A stretch of 64,000 nucleotides of DNA, from contig NZ_JAJEWK010000011.1 of the NCBI RefSeq assembly GCF_020687745.1, forward strand, positions 124,001 through 188,000, in the 5' to 3' direction. Positions 25,535 through 34,825 of the stretch are shown piece by piece; positions within the stretch are counted from its first letter, which is position 1, and every line of letters starts with the position of its first letter. Position numbers and translations under genes: made by a program. This DNA comes from Chryseobacterium sp. MFBS3-17. Lineage in GTDB: Bacteria > Bacteroidota > Bacteroidia > Flavobacteriales > Weeksellaceae. The notes under the pieces were generated by a model that saw nothing but the letters and a program-made list of their open reading frames with translations, was not told the DNA's origin and did no database searches.

Positions 25535-26437
25535 ATGAAAAAATTCTTTACCTTATTTATATTCTTATGTTTGGCAAGCCTGATTCCTGCACAGGAAATT
25601 ATGGCAAACGTCACCGTAAACTCCCAGCAGCTGGGTGGCAGTAACCAGCAGGTGTATCGCACACTGGAGAAAAACATCCGGGATTTCATCAATAAAACCA
25701 GCTGGACGGGAAAACGTCTGGAAAATTTTGAGAAAGTAAAATGTAACTTCGCCTTCATTATTTCTGGAAAAGACGGGAATAAGTATAACGGATCGCTGGT
25801 AGTGCAGGCGGTAAGACCGGTTTTTAACTCTACTTATGAATCCCCGTTGGTGAATGTAAACGATACCAAAATTATTTTTGAGTACGTGGAAAATGAAAAT
25901 CTGATCTTTAACGAAAGACAGTTTTCCGGGAAAAATTTAACAGATATCATCAGCTTTTACGTATATCTGGTTCTGGGATACGATGCAGACAGCTTTCAGG
26001 CCATGGGCGGGCAATCTCACTTTCAGAAAGCACAGCAAATTTCCCGCAATTCTATGAATAAAGGATTTGAAGGATGGTCTGTGGTAGAAGGACCCCGTAC
26101 ACGAGGAGGTCTGATAGACGGCATCATCAATCCTTCTTACAACGGAATCCGTGCCTTGTCCTATAAATACCACCGCTCCGGACTGGACAATTTGTATAAT
26201 CAGGATCAGTCTTCTGCCAAAAAAGTGATTGCTGACGCAGTGATGGGCCTTAAACAGTATGAAAATACCTTTCAGCAGAATTATGCCATCAATCTGTTTC
26301 TGGATACCAAGGTGAATGAGATTTATAATATTTTTGATTCCCGGAATAACGGACCGGTAAACATCAACGAACTGAAGCAACTCATGATTGTGATGTCGCC
26401 CAAAAACACTGAATCCAAGTGGAATAACTGGAAATAA
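25535..26437 (+). CDS. DUF4835 family secreted protein
   Basis: 300 residues with signal peptide (KKFFTLFIFLCLASLIPAQ) and the features of DUF4835: MANVTVNSQQLGGSNQQVYRTLE, the central FYVYLVLGYDADSF and the C-terminal NINELKQLMIVMSPKNTE. The family is confined to Bacteroidetes and lies between coaBC and recN; its function is unknown. The ATG at 25526 gives three more residues (MFT); Met4 at 25535 places the signal peptide correctly. Predicted periplasmic. Confidence 0.85.
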   Translation: MKKFFTLFIFLCLASLIPAQEIMANVTVNSQQLGGSNQQVYRTLEKNIRDFINKTSWTGKRLENFEKVKCNFAFIISGKDGNKYNGSLVVQAVRPVFNSTYESPLVNVNDTKIIFEYVENENLIFNERQFSGKNLTDIISFYVYLVLGYDADSFQAMGGQSHFQKAQQISRNSMNKGFEGWSVVEGPRTRGGLIDGIINPSYNGIRALSYKYHRSGLDNLYNQDQSSAKKVIADAVMGLKQYENTFQQNYAINLFLDTKVNEIYNIFDSRNNGPVNINELKQLMIVMSPKNTESKWNNWK

Positions 26438-26469
26438 TTTGCAGCGTTAACAATTTACCAATATTTTTG
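26438..26469 (+). promoter_or_regulatory. Promoter of recN
   Basis: TTTG (26438-26441), N20, TATTTTTG (26462-26469): consensus flavobacterial promoter, 39 bases before the recN ATG. It begins directly after the DUF4835 stop codon. Confidence 0.75.
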
Positions 26470-26508
26470 CAGAGCTTTAGGTTTTTCTTAAAGCTCATCT
26501 TATTATCT

Positions 26509-28158
26509 ATGCTGAACCGAATTTTCATCACGAATTTTGCTTTGATCGACTCCCTGGAGATTTCTCTGAATAAGGGTTTACAGGTGATTACCGGTGAAAC
26601 CGGAGCGGGTAAGTCAATTATTCTGGGGGCTCTGCGTCTGATTCTGGGAGAGCGGGCAGATGTGAAAAGCATACAGAATGCCTCTGCCAAAAGTATTGTG
26701 GAAGCAGAATTTACCGTCAACGAAAGTCTGAAGCCTTTTTTTGACGATCATAATCTGGATTTTGAGTTACAAACCATCGTGCGCAGGGAGATCATGCCCT
26801 CAGGAAAATCGCGGGCTTTTGTCAATGATGTACCGGTCACGCTGGATGTTCTGAAATCCCTTACTGCCAGATTGATAGACATTCATTCCCAGTTTGAAAC
26901 TTCCAATCTTTTTAATGAAGATTATCAGTTCCGGATTATCGACGGACTTTCCGGGAATGCAAGTTTGATTACGGCATACCGGTCAGATTTTCAGGAATAT
27001 AAACGGTTAAAACAAGTGCTGAGCCGTAGCATTACAGAACTGGAAGAACAAAACCGGGAGACCGATTATAAGCAGTTCTTACTTCAGGAACTGGCAGATA
27101 TGAATCTGGATGAATTTGATCTGGAGGAGGTGCAGAATCAACTCAGAAAACATGAAAATGCAGAGTTGATTACCGATACGCTGCACGATATTTTTGCCCG
27201 ACTGGATGCCGAGGAGATTGGAATTCTGGATACCCTGAATGACCTTAAAAGTAAAGTGGGGAAGGTGTCTGAGCTCTCTCATGAGTTTTCTGAACTGAAT
27301 ACGCGGCTGAACGAAACTCTGGTAGAATTCAAGGACATTATCTTTGAACTTCATAACGAGTCCGAGAAAATTGAAATAGATCCCGAATCCCTGCAACAAC
27401 TGCAGGAAAAAGTAAATGCCGTACAGTCCCTGTTCCTGAAACATCATGTGAATAGTGTAGAAGAGCTGATTGTAATCCGTGATACGCTGCAGGCAGAGCA
27501 AGCCGGTTTTGACGGACTGAAGGAGCTTATTGCTCATACAGAAAAAGAAATTGAAGCCAAAGCGCAATCCCTTACTGAACAGGCCGCTTTACTTTCTGAG
27601 AATCGCCGGAAAGCAGTTCCCGTATTCAAAGATAAGATGGAATCACTTCTCCGGAAACTGGGGCTGCCGAAAGCAAAAATCGAGGTAGAGCTGAAGGATA
27701 CAGAAGATTTTAATCACCTCGGCAAAGAAGGTATACAATTTTTATTTCAGGCCAATGCCGGTTTCCCGCTGAAGCCGGTTCAGGAAGCGATCTCCGGCGG
27801 TGAACGCTCCCGGGTGATGCTTTCTGTGAAGAAAATTATGGCAGAAAATGCCGAACTTCCCACCCTGATTCTGGACGAAATAGACACCGGTGTATCCGGC
27901 AAAGTGGCAGAGGAAATCGGAAATCTGATGCGGGAAATGTCTGCAGATACACAATTGATCGTCATTACCCATCTGGCACAGGTCGCCGCCAAAGGAGATG
28001 ACCATTTCAAAGTGCAGAAAGACGAAACAGCCGGAAAAACCCAAACCCGGATTGTACACCTGAATGAGGAGCAGAAATTACTGGAAGTAGCACAATTGCT
28101 TTCCGGATCACAGATTACTGATGCTGCCATTTTGCAAGCCAGAGAATTGATGAAATAA
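26509..28158 (+). CDS. recN: DNA repair protein RecN
   Basis: 549 residues, an SMC-like ATPase acting in double-strand-break repair. N-terminal MLNRIFITNFALIDSL and Walker A GETGAGKS (about 33-40); long coiled coil (about 155-380); ABC signature AISGGERSRVML and Walker B LPTLILDEIDTGVSGKVAE near the C-terminus; H-loop LIVITHLAQVAA. The open frame extends 14 codons upstream but overlaps the promoter, so I chose the ATG at 26509. Confidence 0.95.
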   Translation: MLNRIFITNFALIDSLEISLNKGLQVITGETGAGKSIILGALRLILGERADVKSIQNASAKSIVEAEFTVNESLKPFFDDHNLDFELQTIVRREIMPSGKSRAFVNDVPVTLDVLKSLTARLIDIHSQFETSNLFNEDYQFRIIDGLSGNASLITAYRSDFQEYKRLKQVLSRSITELEEQNRETDYKQFLLQELADMNLDEFDLEEVQNQLRKHENAELITDTLHDIFARLDAEEIGILDTLNDLKSKVGKVSELSHEFSELNTRLNETLVEFKDIIFELHNESEKIEIDPESLQQLQEKVNAVQSLFLKHHVNSVEELIVIRDTLQAEQAGFDGLKELIAHTEKEIEAKAQSLTEQAALLSENRRKAVPVFKDKMESLLRKLGLPKAKIEVELKDTEDFNHLGKEGIQFLFQANAGFPLKPVQEAISGGERSRVMLSVKKIMAENAELPTLILDEIDTGVSGKVAEEIGNLMREMSADTQLIVITHLAQVAAKGDDHFKVQKDETAGKTQTRIVHLNEEQKLLEVAQLLSGSQITDAAILQARELMK

Positions 28159-28266
28159 TACCACTTTTCTGCTCATTTTGACCGAAATTCTATTTTTTGT
28201 TGCTGTTTTTTGCCGTTTTATGTAACATTCTGTGAAATTTCTCTACTTATTTCTATAAAATAAATC

Positions 28267-29739
28267 ATGGTATATCTGAAACTCTTAAGGCTGGAGCTTA
28301 AAAACTTTTTGCGCAATCCACAGTTTGGAACCCAACTGGCCATGAGAATATTGATGGCTTTTTCCTTTGCCAGCATTGCAATGATGTTTTTGGTCATGGC
28401 GGTGGCATTGTATTTCATCTCTGTAGAGGAACTGAACGAGGATCCACTGCTGATTTTTTCCAGATATTTTCTTTATTATGCTGCTTTTGACCTGGTCGTG
28501 CGGTATCTGTTGCAACAAATGCCTACTCAGAATATCAAGCCATTTCTCACGCAGAATATTGCCAAAAGTAAACTGGTAAACTATACCATTCTGAAAATTA
28601 TTTTTAATTTCTTCAACTGGGGTTATCTGATTTTCATGCTGCCGTTTTGCATCCTGCTCATCTTCCATGGTGGTTATTCATTTGTGGGCGTGCTGATGTT
28701 TCTTATCGGGGTTATTGCCGTGTTTTATTTCATTAACTTCCTGAATATTATTCTCAATAAGAAAAATGCCGTGGTATGGGCCGTGGGCATTCTTATGGCT
28801 GCTTTTGGTTTTCTGGAATACGCAGGCCATCTGAAGCTGTCGGTTTTTTCAGAGCAGATTATTTCTGCCTTATACCATGTTCCGGGTGCATTTCTGGTGC
28901 CGCTGCTCATGGCTGCAGGAATGGGCTATTGGGCGTACCGCAATATCCGGGCAAATTTTTACCTGGACCGCGGACTGCAACTAGAACAGGCAGTGGGAAA
29001 GACTGAAAATATAGAATTCCTGAACAGATTCGGCTACCTGGGAACCTTTATTAATAATGATATCCGGCTTCTGAAGCGGAGTAAGGCGGCAAAAACAGCA
29101 GTGGTTTCGGGCGTGATGTTCTTGTTTTACGGATTGCTTTATTTTGCGGGCGACGCGTACAGTACAGATTTTATGAGGGTGTTTCTGGGTATTTTTGTAA
29201 CCGGTGGCTTTATGATGATGTTCGGACAGCGGGTACCGGCATGGGACAGTTCATATTATCCTTTGATGATGACCCAGAAAGTGCCCTATAAAGAATACCT
29301 GAAAGCCAAATGGTATGTAGTGGTTCTGGCTACGGGAATTTCAATTATTGCGGCGTCTGCGTACCTGCTCATCAGCTGGGAGTTTTATCTCACGGTGCTG
29401 GCAGCCGGATTATACAATCTGGGGGTCAATTCTTACCTCACGCTATTGGCCGGAGCCTTTAACAAACAACCTATTGATCTGAACGCTACTTCCAAATCAT
29501 ATGGAGGTGGCGGGAATAATTTTAACATGAAAGTGCTGCTGATGATGATTCCACAAATGGTGGTGCCCATGTCTGTTTTTGCAATCGTGAAATATTTTTT
29601 CGGCATAGAACTGGCGGTGGCAAGCCTGGGGATCTTGGGACTCATCGGTTTTCTGTTGCGCAATAAAATATTCAATCATATTGTAAAACTGTACAAATCT
29701 CATAAGTACAATACTCTGGAAGCCTTCAAAAAAGGATAA
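28267..29739 (+). CDS. DUF5687 ABC transporter permease
   Basis: 490 residues, about ten to twelve hydrophobic segments, with the family opening LKLLRLELKNFLRNPQFG and the second-half counterpart FINNDIRLLKRSKAAKTA. DUF5687 proteins are the membrane halves of Bacteroidetes ABC exporters of unknown substrate. The partner ATPase follows 31 bases later on the same strand. Confidence 0.83.
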   Translation: MVYLKLLRLELKNFLRNPQFGTQLAMRILMAFSFASIAMMFLVMAVALYFISVEELNEDPLLIFSRYFLYYAAFDLVVRYLLQQMPTQNIKPFLTQNIAKSKLVNYTILKIIFNFFNWGYLIFMLPFCILLIFHGGYSFVGVLMFLIGVIAVFYFINFLNIILNKKNAVVWAVGILMAAFGFLEYAGHLKLSVFSEQIISALYHVPGAFLVPLLMAAGMGYWAYRNIRANFYLDRGLQLEQAVGKTENIEFLNRFGYLGTFINNDIRLLKRSKAAKTAVVSGVMFLFYGLLYFAGDAYSTDFMRVFLGIFVTGGFMMMFGQRVPAWDSSYYPLMMTQKVPYKEYLKAKWYVVVLATGISIIAASAYLLISWEFYLTVLAAGLYNLGVNSYLTLLAGAFNKQPIDLNATSKSYGGGGNNFNMKVLLMMIPQMVVPMSVFAIVKYFFGIELAVASLGILGLIGFLLRNKIFNHIVKLYKSHKYNTLEAFKKG

Positions 29740-29770
29740 ACAGCAATTTTTAATTATTAATAACATCATC

Positions 29771-30475
29771 ATGATAAAAATTCAGAATATTTCTAAAATT
29801 TACGGTTCCACAAAAGTGCTGGGCATAGACCACCTCGAGATTCCCAAAGGTGAAAGTTTCGGACTGGTAGGAAATAACGGTGCCGGAAAAACAACCTTGT
29901 TCTCGCTATTGCTGGATCTGATAGAAGCCAGCAGCGGAGAGATTCTGATTGATGATGAAAACGTGGCTGCCTCAGAACAATGGAAACAGAAAGTATCGGC
30001 ATTCATAGATGATACCTTTCTGATAGGCTATCTCACGCCGGAAGAGTACTTTTATTTTCTGGGTGAATTGCGCGGGCAGGACAAAAAAGCGGTGGATGCT
30101 TTCCTGGTGCAGTTCAGTGATTTCTTTAACGGGGAAATTCTCAATGCCAAAAAATATATCCGGGATTTGTCTAAAGGGAATCAGAAAAAAGTAGGAATTG
30201 TAGGAGCGCTTATTGGTACCCCGGAGATCATTGTTCTGGATGAACCCTTCGCCAATCTGGATCCTACTACGCAATTTAAGTTGAAAAAACTCATCAAAGA
30301 CTGGTCTCAAAAAGAGCAGGTGACCTTCCTGATTTCCAGTCACGATTTGGCACACACCACAGAAGTGAGCAACAGGATTGTGGTACTGAACAAAGGAGCA
30401 GTGGTTCGGGATATCATCACCAATCCGGAAACGCTGAAAGAGCTGGAGTCTTTCTTTGCTGGCTCTGCAGAATAA
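29771..30475 (+). CDS. ABC transporter ATP-binding protein
   Basis: 234 residues. Walker A VGNNGAGKTTL (about 35-45), signature RDLSKGNQKKVGI, Walker B IIVLDEPFANLDP, switch His in ISSHDLAHT. Belongs to the export-type group that pairs with single-gene permeases; it energises the DUF5687 protein encoded just upstream. Its stop abuts the stop of the convergent NUDIX gene with no spacing and no visible terminator. Confidence 0.92.
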   Translation: MIKIQNISKIYGSTKVLGIDHLEIPKGESFGLVGNNGAGKTTLFSLLLDLIEASSGEILIDDENVAASEQWKQKVSAFIDDTFLIGYLTPEEYFYFLGELRGQDKKAVDAFLVQFSDFFNGEILNAKKYIRDLSKGNQKKVGIVGALIGTPEIIVLDEPFANLDPTTQFKLKKLIKDWSQKEQVTFLISSHDLAHTTEVSNRIVVLNKGAVVRDIITNPETLKELESFFAGSAE

Positions 30476-30985
30476 TCAGGAACAATATTCCTTCAGGAAC
30501 TTTTTCTGAGAGTCAAAGGCCAGATCATCTGGCTGAATGCGGCTTTTCGGAATCCAGACGGTTTCGGAAATTTCTGAAATCTCGGGATCCGGCTCAAACC
30601 TGGCATCCACAGTATATTCGTAAAAAAGATCCAGTGTCTGGTAATCTATTCCTTTATAATGATAAATATTGGGCAGGCTGCCCATATATTTTAACCGGGA
30701 CAGATCTACCTCCAGTTTGAGTTCCTCGTAGAGTTCGCGCCGGCAGGTTTCTTCTCCCGTTTCACCGGGGTCGGTGAATCCTCCTGCCAGATCCAGTTTC
30801 CCTTTTTGCGGATTTTGGTTTCTGCGGGTGAGGAAAATCTCATCCCCATGCCTGATGATGACAGCCACCGCCGCAGCCACGTTGTTAAACAGTACAAAAC
30901 CACAATTGCAGCTCCATTTTTTCTCCAAGTCCCAGCTCAGGGTGTCACCACCACATGCAGGGCAGTATTTCAGTTCATTGTTCAT
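30476..30985 (-). CDS. NUDIX hydrolase with zinc ribbon
   Basis: 169 residues. An N-terminal zinc ribbon (CPACGG...CNCG, about 8-29) precedes a NUDIX domain whose box is GGFTDPGETGEETCRRELYEELKL, matching Gx5Ex7REUxEExGU. The ribbon-plus-NUDIX plan recalls NudC-like NADH pyrophosphatases, but the protein is shorter and lacks the NudC SQPWPFPQS motif, so the substrate is uncertain. Overlaps the end of xerD by 4 bases (ATGA), so it is translationally coupled. Confidence 0.85.
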   Translation of the reverse strand: MNNELKYCPACGGDTLSWDLEKKWSCNCGFVLFNNVAAAVAVIIRHGDEIFLTRRNQNPQKGKLDLAGGFTDPGETGEETCRRELYEELKLEVDLSRLKYMGSLPNIYHYKGIDYQTLDLFYEYTVDARFEPDPEISEISETVWIPKSRIQPDDLAFDSQKKFLKEYCS

Positions 30986-31890
30986 GCTTTGTTGCGTGGA
31001 TGGTAGTTCAGGATTACTTCCCGTAATTCCTCAGTTTTCAGATGGGTGTACACGGAGGTAGTGGTGATGCTGGAGTGTCCCAGCATTTCCTGTATATAGC
31101 GAAGGTCAGCCCCATTTTGCAGCAAATGGGTGGCAAATGAATGCCGGAAAGTATGCGGCGAAATTCTCTTGCTGATGCCGGCTTTTTGAGTAAGCTCTTT
31201 AATGATGATGAAAACAATCACCCGGGACATGGCAGATCCGCGGCTGTTCAGAAAAAGCACGTCTTCGTGTTTTTTGTTGATTTTGTACTGCGACCGCACC
31301 TCCTGTATATAATCCCGGATCAGGCGCGCGGTGTAGTCTGCAATGGGTACAAATCTGGTCTTGTCTCCTTTTCCATCAATTTTAAGGTAGTTTTCCCTGA
31401 AGTTAATGTTGGAAATTTTAATGTCAATAAGTTCCGAAACCCGCAGTCCGCAACCGTACAAAACCTCAATCATGCAGTGGTTTCTTCTGCCCAGATCTGT
31501 CGTTTTGTCTATAGCGGTGATAATGCGCTCTATGTCTTCAAAAGAAAGCGTGTCCGGCAGATAGAGACCCAGCTTGGGGCCTTCCAGCAAGGTGGCGGGA
31601 TTATCTTCGCGGATTTCCTCTTCCAGAAGAAAATTAAAGAACGCCTTTATAGAAGATACCCAGCGGGCCTGTGAGCGCTCACTGAATTTTTGTTTGCTGA
31701 GCTGGTACAGGTATTCCTGCAGCTGATCAAACGAAATAACAGCCGGGCTTATGCCTCCCAGGTCTGTTTCTGCATACGCTTGTAGTTTTCTGATATCTCT
31801 GGAATAGGCGTCTAGAGTGTTGTCGGAAAAGTTTCTTTCGAATTTTAAAAAATTTTCGAAGTCTTTTAATTTTTCTTGCCAGCTCATCAT
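30982..31890 (-). CDS. xerD: Site-specific tyrosine recombinase XerD
   Basis: 302 residues, chromosome dimer resolution recombinase. N-terminal SAM-like domain (about 8-95), then the catalytic domain with Arg in GCGLRVSELI, Lys in GKGDKTRF, HTFRHSFATHLL (His, Arg), LGHSSITTTSVYTH (His and nucleophilic Tyr). Normal XerD length. Start Met1 or Met2. It sits between a dCMP deaminase and a NUDIX gene, with no flanking mobile element, so it is the housekeeping enzyme. Confidence 0.92.
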   Translation of the reverse strand: MMSWQEKLKDFENFLKFERNFSDNTLDAYSRDIRKLQAYAETDLGGISPAVISFDQLQEYLYQLSKQKFSERSQARWVSSIKAFFNFLLEEEIREDNPATLLEGPKLGLYLPDTLSFEDIERIITAIDKTTDLGRRNHCMIEVLYGCGLRVSELIDIKISNINFRENYLKIDGKGDKTRFVPIADYTARLIRDYIQEVRSQYKINKKHEDVLFLNSRGSAMSRVIVFIIIKELTQKAGISKRISPHTFRHSFATHLLQNGADLRYIQEMLGHSSITTTSVYTHLKTEELREVILNYHPRNKA

Positions 31891-31913
31891 TTGTGTGTTT
31901 TTATTGGGGATTA

Positions 31914-32345
31914 TCAGGGATGGTGTAACTCATTTTCCGGAATTTGAAGTACTTCTATGCCGTGGTTTTTAAGGAAGGTGATGCCTTCTTCATCTTTATA
32001 TCCGTGCAGGTACACCACACGGCTTATGCCGGCCTGCAGGACCAGTTTGCTGCAATCACGGCAGGGAGAAAGCGTGAGGTACAGGGTGGATCCCTTGGCA
32101 GATTGTGTGCTTGCAGCCAGTTTCAGTATGGCGTTGGCTTCTGCGTGCAGTACATACCAGTGGGTGTCTCCTTCATCGTCTTCACATTGGTTTTCAGATC
32201 CGGACGGGGTACCGTTATACCCGTCAGAGATAATCATACGGTCTTTTACAATCAGGGCGCCTACCTGTTTTCGCTTGCAGTAGGATAAAGTAGCCCATTC
32301 CCTTGCCATGCGCAGGTATGCCAGATCAAATTTATTATAAGTCAA
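31914..32345 (-). CDS. dCMP deaminase family protein
   Basis: 143 residues, zinc-dependent deaminase: HAEANAIL (His and Glu) and LSPCRDCSKL (two Cys) form the active site. NGTPSG is the substrate loop of the dCMP deaminase/ComEB group. Probably supplies dUMP for thymidylate synthesis. The frame opens with TTG; the nearest ATG (MAREWATLS) would cut the first helix FDLAYLR, so I keep the TTG start. Co-directional with the enoyl-CoA hydratase gene 33 bases upstream. Confidence 0.88.
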   Translation of the reverse strand: MTYNKFDLAYLRMAREWATLSYCKRKQVGALIVKDRMIISDGYNGTPSGSENQCEDDEGDTHWYVLHAEANAILKLAASTQSAKGSTLYLTLSPCRDCSKLVLQAGISRVVYLHGYKDEEGITFLKNHGIEVLQIPENELHHP

Positions 32346-32378
32346 CGTTTCCAGTTGTTGTTTTTTAAAGGTTAAAGA

Positions 32379-33146
32379 TCAGAAATTAGGTTTTCTTTTT
32401 TCCAGAAATGCATTCACACCTTCTTGCTTGTCGGCCATTTCAAAAAGCTTTGCAAAGGACATGATCTCCGCTTCGTAGCCCGCGTCTGTGTCCGAAAGGT
32501 TTACAGCACGGATGGCTTCAGAGATTCCCATCGGGGAATTGGCTGCAATTACGGAGGCCAGTTCTTTAGCTTTCGGCAGTAATTCTTCCTGGCTGAAAAC
32601 TTCATTTACCAGACCCGTTTCTCTGGCCCGGTCTGCAGAAATCATTTTAGCAGAAAATATCATTTCATTGGCAATGCCTTTCCCAACCAGTTTCGCCAGC
32701 CTTTGTGTACCGCCATATCCAGGGATAAGTCCCAGAGTGACTTCCGGTAATCCCAGTTTTGCGTTAGACGATGCATACCGGATGTGACAGGCCATGGCCA
32801 GTTCCAGACCGCCACCCAGTGCAAATCCGTTGACGGCAGCAATGACCGGTTTATTCATATCTTCAATTTTATTGAACAGCGTATTTTGGCCGTTCCGTGC
32901 CAGTTGTTCTGCTTCTTTTGCATTGAAATTACTGAATTCCTTGATGTCTGCACCGGCAACAAAAGATTTTTCACCGCTGCCCGTAAGCAAAATCACGCGT
33001 ATGCCATCATCTTCGTTCATGGCATCCAGCGCAGTGCTGAGTTCAGCGATGGTTTGTCCGTTCAGAGCATTCAGTGCCTGTGGCCGGTTAATGGTGATGG
33101 TGGCCATTTTTTCTTCGCGCAGGACGGTAATATTCTCGTAGTTCAT
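32379..33146 (-). CDS. Enoyl-CoA hydratase/isomerase family protein
   Basis: 255 residues of the crotonase fold: oxyanion-hole segments FVAGADIKEF and AAVNGFALGGGLELAMACH, catalytic Glu in LGLPEVTLGLIPGYGGTQRL. Both glutamates expected of hydratases are present (GGGLELA and LPEVTLG). Likely hydrates short-chain enoyl-CoA in fatty-acid or amino-acid breakdown. First gene of a minus-strand operon with the dCMP deaminase, xerD and NUDIX genes. Confidence 0.9.
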   Translation of the reverse strand: MNYENITVLREEKMATITINRPQALNALNGQTIAELSTALDAMNEDDGIRVILLTGSGEKSFVAGADIKEFSNFNAKEAEQLARNGQNTLFNKIEDMNKPVIAAVNGFALGGGLELAMACHIRYASSNAKLGLPEVTLGLIPGYGGTQRLAKLVGKGIANEMIFSAKMISADRARETGLVNEVFSQEELLPKAKELASVIAANSPMGISEAIRAVNLSDTDAGYEAEIMSFAKLFEMADKQEGVNAFLEKRKPNF

Positions 33147-33220
33147 GTAGTGGATTAATTATAGATAAAGGTTTGCAAATTACTAATTTTTTTAATGGGA
33201 AAGAAAAGTGTTTCTTTCTC

Positions 33221-34711
33221 TTATATTTTGCTGTGATTCAGCATGCTGGAGTCAATGGTGACCTGGAGTCCCTTGGCGATTTTCATTCCCATTTCCAGGT
33301 TCGCACGGAAAAAATGACACAACTGTCGGTTCACAATTTCGTCCCGCTTTTCACCACTGATTTTACTCATGCTGGTGATGATGTTTTGCACAAGGTTTTC
33401 CCGGTCTGTAGGGTTCATCGCTCTGGAATAGAGCAGTCCCGGCTGCGTATAGTGGTCATCATCATTAAGGTTCCGGTTAAAATGACTGATGTAATTGCTT
33501 TCTGTTTCATATTCAAAACTCCGGTATGCGGCATCCGGTTTTATGGTGTCAAAACTGTTCGGGTGATAATTGGGTAGGTCAGCATATGCGGCAGAATCTG
33601 CCATGGCACCGTCCCGCTGGTAGTTCCGGAATCCGAATGGACATCTGTTTACCTCCAGCAGGTGATAATTGGCTCCCAGTCTGTATCTTTGCGCATCTGC
33701 GTATGACAATAATCTTCCCTGCAACATTTTATCCGGCGAAAAACTGATTCCGTTAATCAAATTGGCAGGCGAAAAAGCAGCTTGTTCCACGTGCGCAAAA
33801 TAATTGACCGGAATTTCATTGAGTTCCAGTTCTCCCACTTCTATCAAAGGGAAATCATCATGAAACCACACTTTTGTGACATCAAAGGGGTTCCAGCGGT
33901 AATGTTTGGCCTGTTCTTCGGTCATCACCTGGATGTACAGGGTCCACTTCGGGAAATTTCCTCCGGCAATAGCTTCGCATAAATCCTGCTGAGCAAAATC
34001 CGGATTCTCACCGCACATCATGACGGCTTCCTGATGGGTGAAGTTCCGGATGCCCTGCCGGGTTCTGAAATGAAATTTGACCCATAACCGCTCGTTTTCT
34101 GCATTGATCATGGAAAAAGTATGAGATCCGAATCCGTGCATGTGGCGGTATCCCACAGGCGTGCCGCGGTCTGACATCAATATGAGAACCTGGTGCAGGC
34201 TTTCGGGGTTCAGGCTCCAGAAATCCCACATCATGGTGGCGCTTTTCAGGTGGTCTTTTGGTGTTCTTTTCTGACTGTGTATAAAGTCCGGAAACTTCTT
34301 GGCATCTTTAATGAAAAAGACCGGTGTATTATTGCCTACCAGATCCCAGTTGCCGTCTTCGGTATAGAATTTCAGGGCAAAACCGCGTGGATCTCTGGCT
34401 GAATCGGCACTTCCTTTTTCGCCGCCTACCGTAGAGAACCTGGCAAAAACCCTGCAGGTATTGCCTGTTTTCGCAAACAACTTTGCTTTGGTATATTTTG
34501 TAATGTCATGGGTCACGGTGAACTTGCCGTAGGCACCGGTGCCATGTGCATTTACTACCCGCTCCGGTATGCGTTCCCGAACAAAATGTGCAAGGTTCTC
34601 CTGCAGTATGAAATCCTGCAATAAAACCGGTCCGCGCGGCCCAGCCGTCTGCGAGTCCTGATGTTCGTAATAAGGTGCACCTGATGAGGATGTTAATGGT
34701 TCGGTTTTCAT
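33221..34711 (-). CDS. Clade 3-type heme catalase
   Basis: 496 residues, removes hydrogen peroxide. Distal His in RVVNAHGTGAYG, Asn in DLVGNNTPVFFI, proximal heme-ligand Tyr in LLSYADAQRYRLG. Small-subunit size (about 500) matches clade 3 catalases. The frame runs open upstream to 35026 but there overlaps the divergent oxyR gene; the ATG at 34711 (MKTEPLTSSSG) fits, 22 bases after a -7 element. The adjacent oxyR points to peroxide induction. Cytoplasmic, no signal peptide. Confidence 0.95.
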   Translation of the reverse strand: MKTEPLTSSSGAPYYEHQDSQTAGPRGPVLLQDFILQENLAHFVRERIPERVVNAHGTGAYGKFTVTHDITKYTKAKLFAKTGNTCRVFARFSTVGGEKGSADSARDPRGFALKFYTEDGNWDLVGNNTPVFFIKDAKKFPDFIHSQKRTPKDHLKSATMMWDFWSLNPESLHQVLILMSDRGTPVGYRHMHGFGSHTFSMINAENERLWVKFHFRTRQGIRNFTHQEAVMMCGENPDFAQQDLCEAIAGGNFPKWTLYIQVMTEEQAKHYRWNPFDVTKVWFHDDFPLIEVGELELNEIPVNYFAHVEQAAFSPANLINGISFSPDKMLQGRLLSYADAQRYRLGANYHLLEVNRCPFGFRNYQRDGAMADSAAYADLPNYHPNSFDTIKPDAAYRSFEYETESNYISHFNRNLNDDDHYTQPGLLYSRAMNPTDRENLVQNIITSMSKISGEKRDEIVNRQLCHFFRANLEMGMKIAKGLQVTIDSSMLNHSKI

Positions 34712-34732
34712 CTGAAAATGATTTGCGTACAG

Positions 34733-34763
34733 CAAATTTAATGAATTAAATGAGGGAAACAAA
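34733..34763 (-). promoter_or_regulatory. Promoter of catalase gene
   Basis: On the minus strand: TTTG (34763-34760), N19, TAAATTTG (34740-34733), a full consensus promoter. An 8-bp palindrome lies just upstream of its -33 box. Confidence 0.75.
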
Positions 34764-34770
34764 TGAGATG

Positions 34771-34791
34771 TTTTGATACATATTATCAAAA
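34771..34791. promoter_or_regulatory. Candidate OxyR operator
   Basis: Perfect 8-bp inverted repeat TTTTGATA-CATAT-TATCAAAA between the catalase and oxyR genes. It contains the LysR-type T-N11-A layout and resembles GATAG..CTATC OxyR half-sites. It covers the oxyR -33 box and lies 8 bases upstream of the catalase -33 box: the expected layout for self-repression of oxyR and activation of the catalase gene. Confidence 0.6.
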
Positions 34792-34805
34792 ACAATGTAT
34801 ATTTG
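34772..34805 (+). promoter_or_regulatory. Promoter of oxyR
   Basis: TTTG (34772-34775), N22, TATATTTG (34798-34805). Its -33 box lies in the left arm of the palindrome. 21 bases from the -7 end to the chosen ATG at 34826. Confidence 0.6.
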
Positions 34806-34825
34806 TAATAGATAAAATTGATTTT

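Noticed and set aside
30982-31890. Tyrosine recombinase as sign of an integrated element
   Set aside because: Length and motifs are those of XerD; neighbours are housekeeping genes and there are no flanking repeats or att-like sites.
33199-33218. GAAAGAAA/TTTCTTTC hairpin after the catalase gene
   Set aside because: It is A/T-rich low complexity with no T-run on the minus strand; too weak to call a terminator.
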